Origin: Pseudanabaena sp. PCC 6802
Lineage (GTDB): Bacteria > Cyanobacteriota > Cyanobacteriia > Pseudanabaenales > Pseudanabaenaceae
Assembly: GCF_000332175.1 (NCBI RefSeq)
Contig: NZ_KB235914.1
Location: forward strand, 937,966-1,001,965
Reading direction: 5' to 3'
Length of the DNA: 64,000 nucleotides
The notes below the pieces were generated by a model. That model saw only the letters and a list, made by a program, of their open reading frames with translations, ran no database searches and had not been told where the DNA came from. This document shows, in pieces, positions 62,158 through 64,000 of the stretch (positions are counted from its first letter, which is position 1; every line of letters begins with the position of its first letter). Both the position numbers and the translations under genes were made by a program.

Positions 62158-64000
62158 TCCTCCCATTCCTTGGCACCATTGGGAGATCGAGCAGGTGTTG
62201 TCCCATCTGCAATCGCAGCGAGAAGGATTGACCTACGTGGTGGCACGGCAAAGACTGCGGCGCTATGGTCGGAATCAAGTGCCGACCCAGCGCCGTATAG
62301 TGCAGATTGTCAGACAACCCTTGACTACTCCTTTCACATATCTGCTGCTGGCGATCGCTGCTGTAGCACAATATGTAAGTGGTGAAGGTTGGTACGTGCT
62401 GGGGTTGGGTATATTTCATGCGTGTATTGGCATGTGGTTGACTGCTAGAGCCATTCGCGCGCGCGAGGCTGCGCTACTGGGAACTCCAGATCGAGATCGT
62501 TCTCCTGCTATAGAAGAAGCCAGGGTAAGGCGCGATGGTCAGGTCGTATCGATTTCTGCCCGCGATCTGGTGGTGGGGGATATCGTAGAAATTCAAGCGG
62601 GCGATCGCCCCAGTGTCGATCTGCGCTTGTTTGAATCTGAAGATTTGCAAACCGATCGGACTGGCATTACTAGTAATGCCAGGAATGGCAGCATGTCTAT
62701 TGTAGATAAGCAGGGGCAAACGGCACTACCTCTATCTACACCTGCCGTGGAACGCAGTAATATCGTCTACGCTGGCACTACAGTGACCTCTGGAAGAGGC
62801 GTGGGTGTAGCGATCGCCACGGGTAGCAGTGTGTACGGCTACAAAATCTGGCGGTGCGAGCAGCCCGTGTCGATGATGCACGATACGCTGCGTCGCCTGC
62901 GCCAAATTTGGTTTGTAGGAATTAGTATCGCGATCGCAATTCTGGTCAGGATATTCATCGATCGCGGCGAAACCGACTGGTATGAGATTAGTTTTCTCTG
63001 CCTGGCGATCGCGATCGGTACCTATCCGCAAAATCTGCTCCGCATCGCAACATTGATGCAATGGGTGGGAATTCAGAACCTGGCGCAAAAAGGTCTGTGG
63101 GTGAAGTTTCCATCTGCGATCGACGCGCTGTCACATCTATCCATAATTACTCCTATCCTTGACTCCAATCTAGAGCTTAGCATAGATAATCTCGATCGAG
63201 CGGGGATTAAATGGCATGGCTTAATTCGCGCTTCCCAAACTGATGCTGATGCTTTAGGGAAAGTGCTGGGTATTGAAGTTAGTAGCTACTTCGATCGCCC
63301 CCTGGAAACGATCCGGTTGTGGCAGTCAGGAGAGCGCATAGAGAATCAAAATGTTCGTCACAGCCGCCGTGCATCTGTTGCTGTAGTTGCTGAAGCAAAC
63401 GACGATATTCCGTTGCTGCGACAGGCCGATGTCGGTATTTGCGCCCGTACTGCACCTCAATTAGTGCAAAATAGCGCGGGATTGATTTTGCCTGAGGCGC
63501 ACTTTCACTATATTCCTCTCGCGATCGCGGCAGGGAGAAGCGTTGTCGATCCTCTGCAACGCATTGTCTGGCAGATCGCGATCTCTGCTGTGGCGCTTGT
63601 ACTCCTGGCGATCGCGGCTGTCTATATTAAGGCTGCGATCGTGCCGTTGCAGATCGTTTGGGTTGGTGCGATCGCTACTCCTCTACTAGCGTTGGTATTG
63701 ATGCTCGACCTCACGCCAACCAATATCATGACCAGACACTCAAAACAGTTTCAGTCGATATGGCGTAGCAACTATCTACATGTAGGCATTGCGATCGCCA
63801 CGATTGCGATGACCGTGGGTGCAGTATTCTGGTTTAAGTACCAACAGAGTGCTTCAGGCATGTTGCAAGAAGCCCGCACTATGGCGTTTACCACCCTGGT
63901 ATTCAGCCAGATCTTTTATACCTGTAGCTTGGTGCGCTCTAGCGTATTCTCTAACATCCCTCTCATGGCGATCGCCGCATTTTTAGCGATCGCTCAAGTT
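62144..64000 (+). CDS. Degenerate P-type ATPase homologue, partial at the right edge
   Basis: An uninterrupted frame of 619 codons from a GTG at 62144 to the window end. It has the cation-ATPase N-terminal domain (WEIEQVLSHLQSQREGLTYV), first membrane pair, actuator domain (VSISARDLVVGDIVEIQAGD), and later helices (PLQRIVWQIAISAVALVLLA). Where active pumps have the DKTGT phosphorylation site there is SIITPILDSNLELS. The nucleotide-binding domain is almost absent, about 100 residues instead of several hundred. The hinge motif TGDGVND is replaced by VVAEANDDIPLL, and the TGES loop by TGITSNARN. The frame is intact over 1.85 kb with no stop, so it is probably an expressed non-pumping relative and not debris. 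It may be coupled to cysH. Confidence 0.82.
   Translation, partial: MLRGNPPIPWHHWEIEQVLSHLQSQREGLTYVVARQRLRRYGRNQVPTQRRIVQIVRQPLTTPFTYLLLAIAAVAQYVSGEGWYVLGLGIFHACIGMWLTARAIRAREAALLGTPDRDRSPAIEEARVRRDGQVVSISARDLVVGDIVEIQAGDRPSVDLRLFESEDLQTDRTGITSNARNGSMSIVDKQGQTALPLSTPAVERSNIVYAGTTVTSGRGVGVAIATGSSVYGYKIWRCEQPVSMMHDTLRRLRQIWFVGISIAIAILVRIFIDRGETDWYEISFLCLAIAIGTYPQNLLRIATLMQWVGIQNLAQKGLWVKFPSAIDALSHLSIITPILDSNLELSIDNLDRAGIKWHGLIRASQTDADALGKVLGIEVSSYFDRPLETIRLWQSGERIENQNVRHSRRASVAVVAEANDDIPLLRQADVGICARTAPQLVQNSAGLILPEAHFHYIPLAIAAGRSVVDPLQRIVWQIAISAVALVLLAIAAVYIKAAIVPLQIVWVGAIATPLLALVLMLDLTPTNIMTRHSKQFQSIWRSNYLHVGIAIATIAMTVGAVFWFKYQQSASGMLQEARTMAFTTLVFSQIFYTCSLVRSSVFSNIPLMAIAAFLAIAQV

Overview
The window is chromosomal DNA of a cyanobacterium. 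The evidence is the very frequent HIP1 octamer (GCGATCGC), a phycobilisome core gene (apcF), phylloquinone genes (menD, menF), ndhB, the 8-vinyl-reductase bciB, a three-S1-domain rpsA, a four-ACT aspartokinase and sucrose genes. Pseudopilins of the hormogonium polysaccharide (Hps) type at the left end suggest a filamentous, motile species, perhaps Pseudanabaena- or Leptolyngbya-like. The genus cannot be fixed from this sequence alone.

Layout. 1-9 kb: an Hps/pseudopilin locus (HpsA-like C-terminus, HpsB, HpsC, a WD40 protein, two GspH-like pseudopilins) interspersed with PD-(D/E)XK-fold accessory genes (one Rpn, three Uma2-type plus one broken copy) and a frameshifted YefM-type antitoxin. 9-20.5 kb: menD, a GT4 glycosyltransferase probably acting as sucrose-phosphate synthase, a DUF362 protein, a receiver-only response regulator, a FIST protein, apcF and sucrose synthase. 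20.5-28.3 kb: a mostly minus-strand housekeeping block (rpsA, rsmB, a zinc peptidase, two lepB copies, aspartokinase, pdhB). 29-48 kb: pentapeptide protein, purH, a DnaJ-like protein, a Get3/ArsA ATPase, pheA, a GNAT enzyme, ndhB, hrcA, a PP2C phosphatase, arsS and menF.

49.1-52.95 kb is the accessory hot spot. It looks like a decayed chromosomal integron. A deleted IntI-like integrase gene reads away from two cassettes: an Eco29kI-like restriction-modification pair and a broken VapBC-type pair. Each cassette is followed by an attC-like site. An array of 40-bp palindromic tandem repeats abuts the integrase start. The whole segment lies between two 27-bp direct repeats, one of which is the 3' end of bciB, and a small MITE-like element sits next to the left copy.

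52.9-64 kb: bciB, pheT, then a dense DnaA-box cluster with an AT-rich unwinding region directly before dnaN. This is a strong candidate for the chromosomal oriC. After it come small conserved genes, a MHYT protein, a pentapeptide protein, an Fe-S type cysH and, running off the right edge, a P-type ATPase homologue that has lost its phosphorylation motif and nucleotide-binding domain.

Two families of about 105-bp palindromic dispersed repeats (A, six copies; B, three copies) occupy intergenic gaps. One copy of each family carries the same 44-45-bp secondary insert in its hairpin loop.
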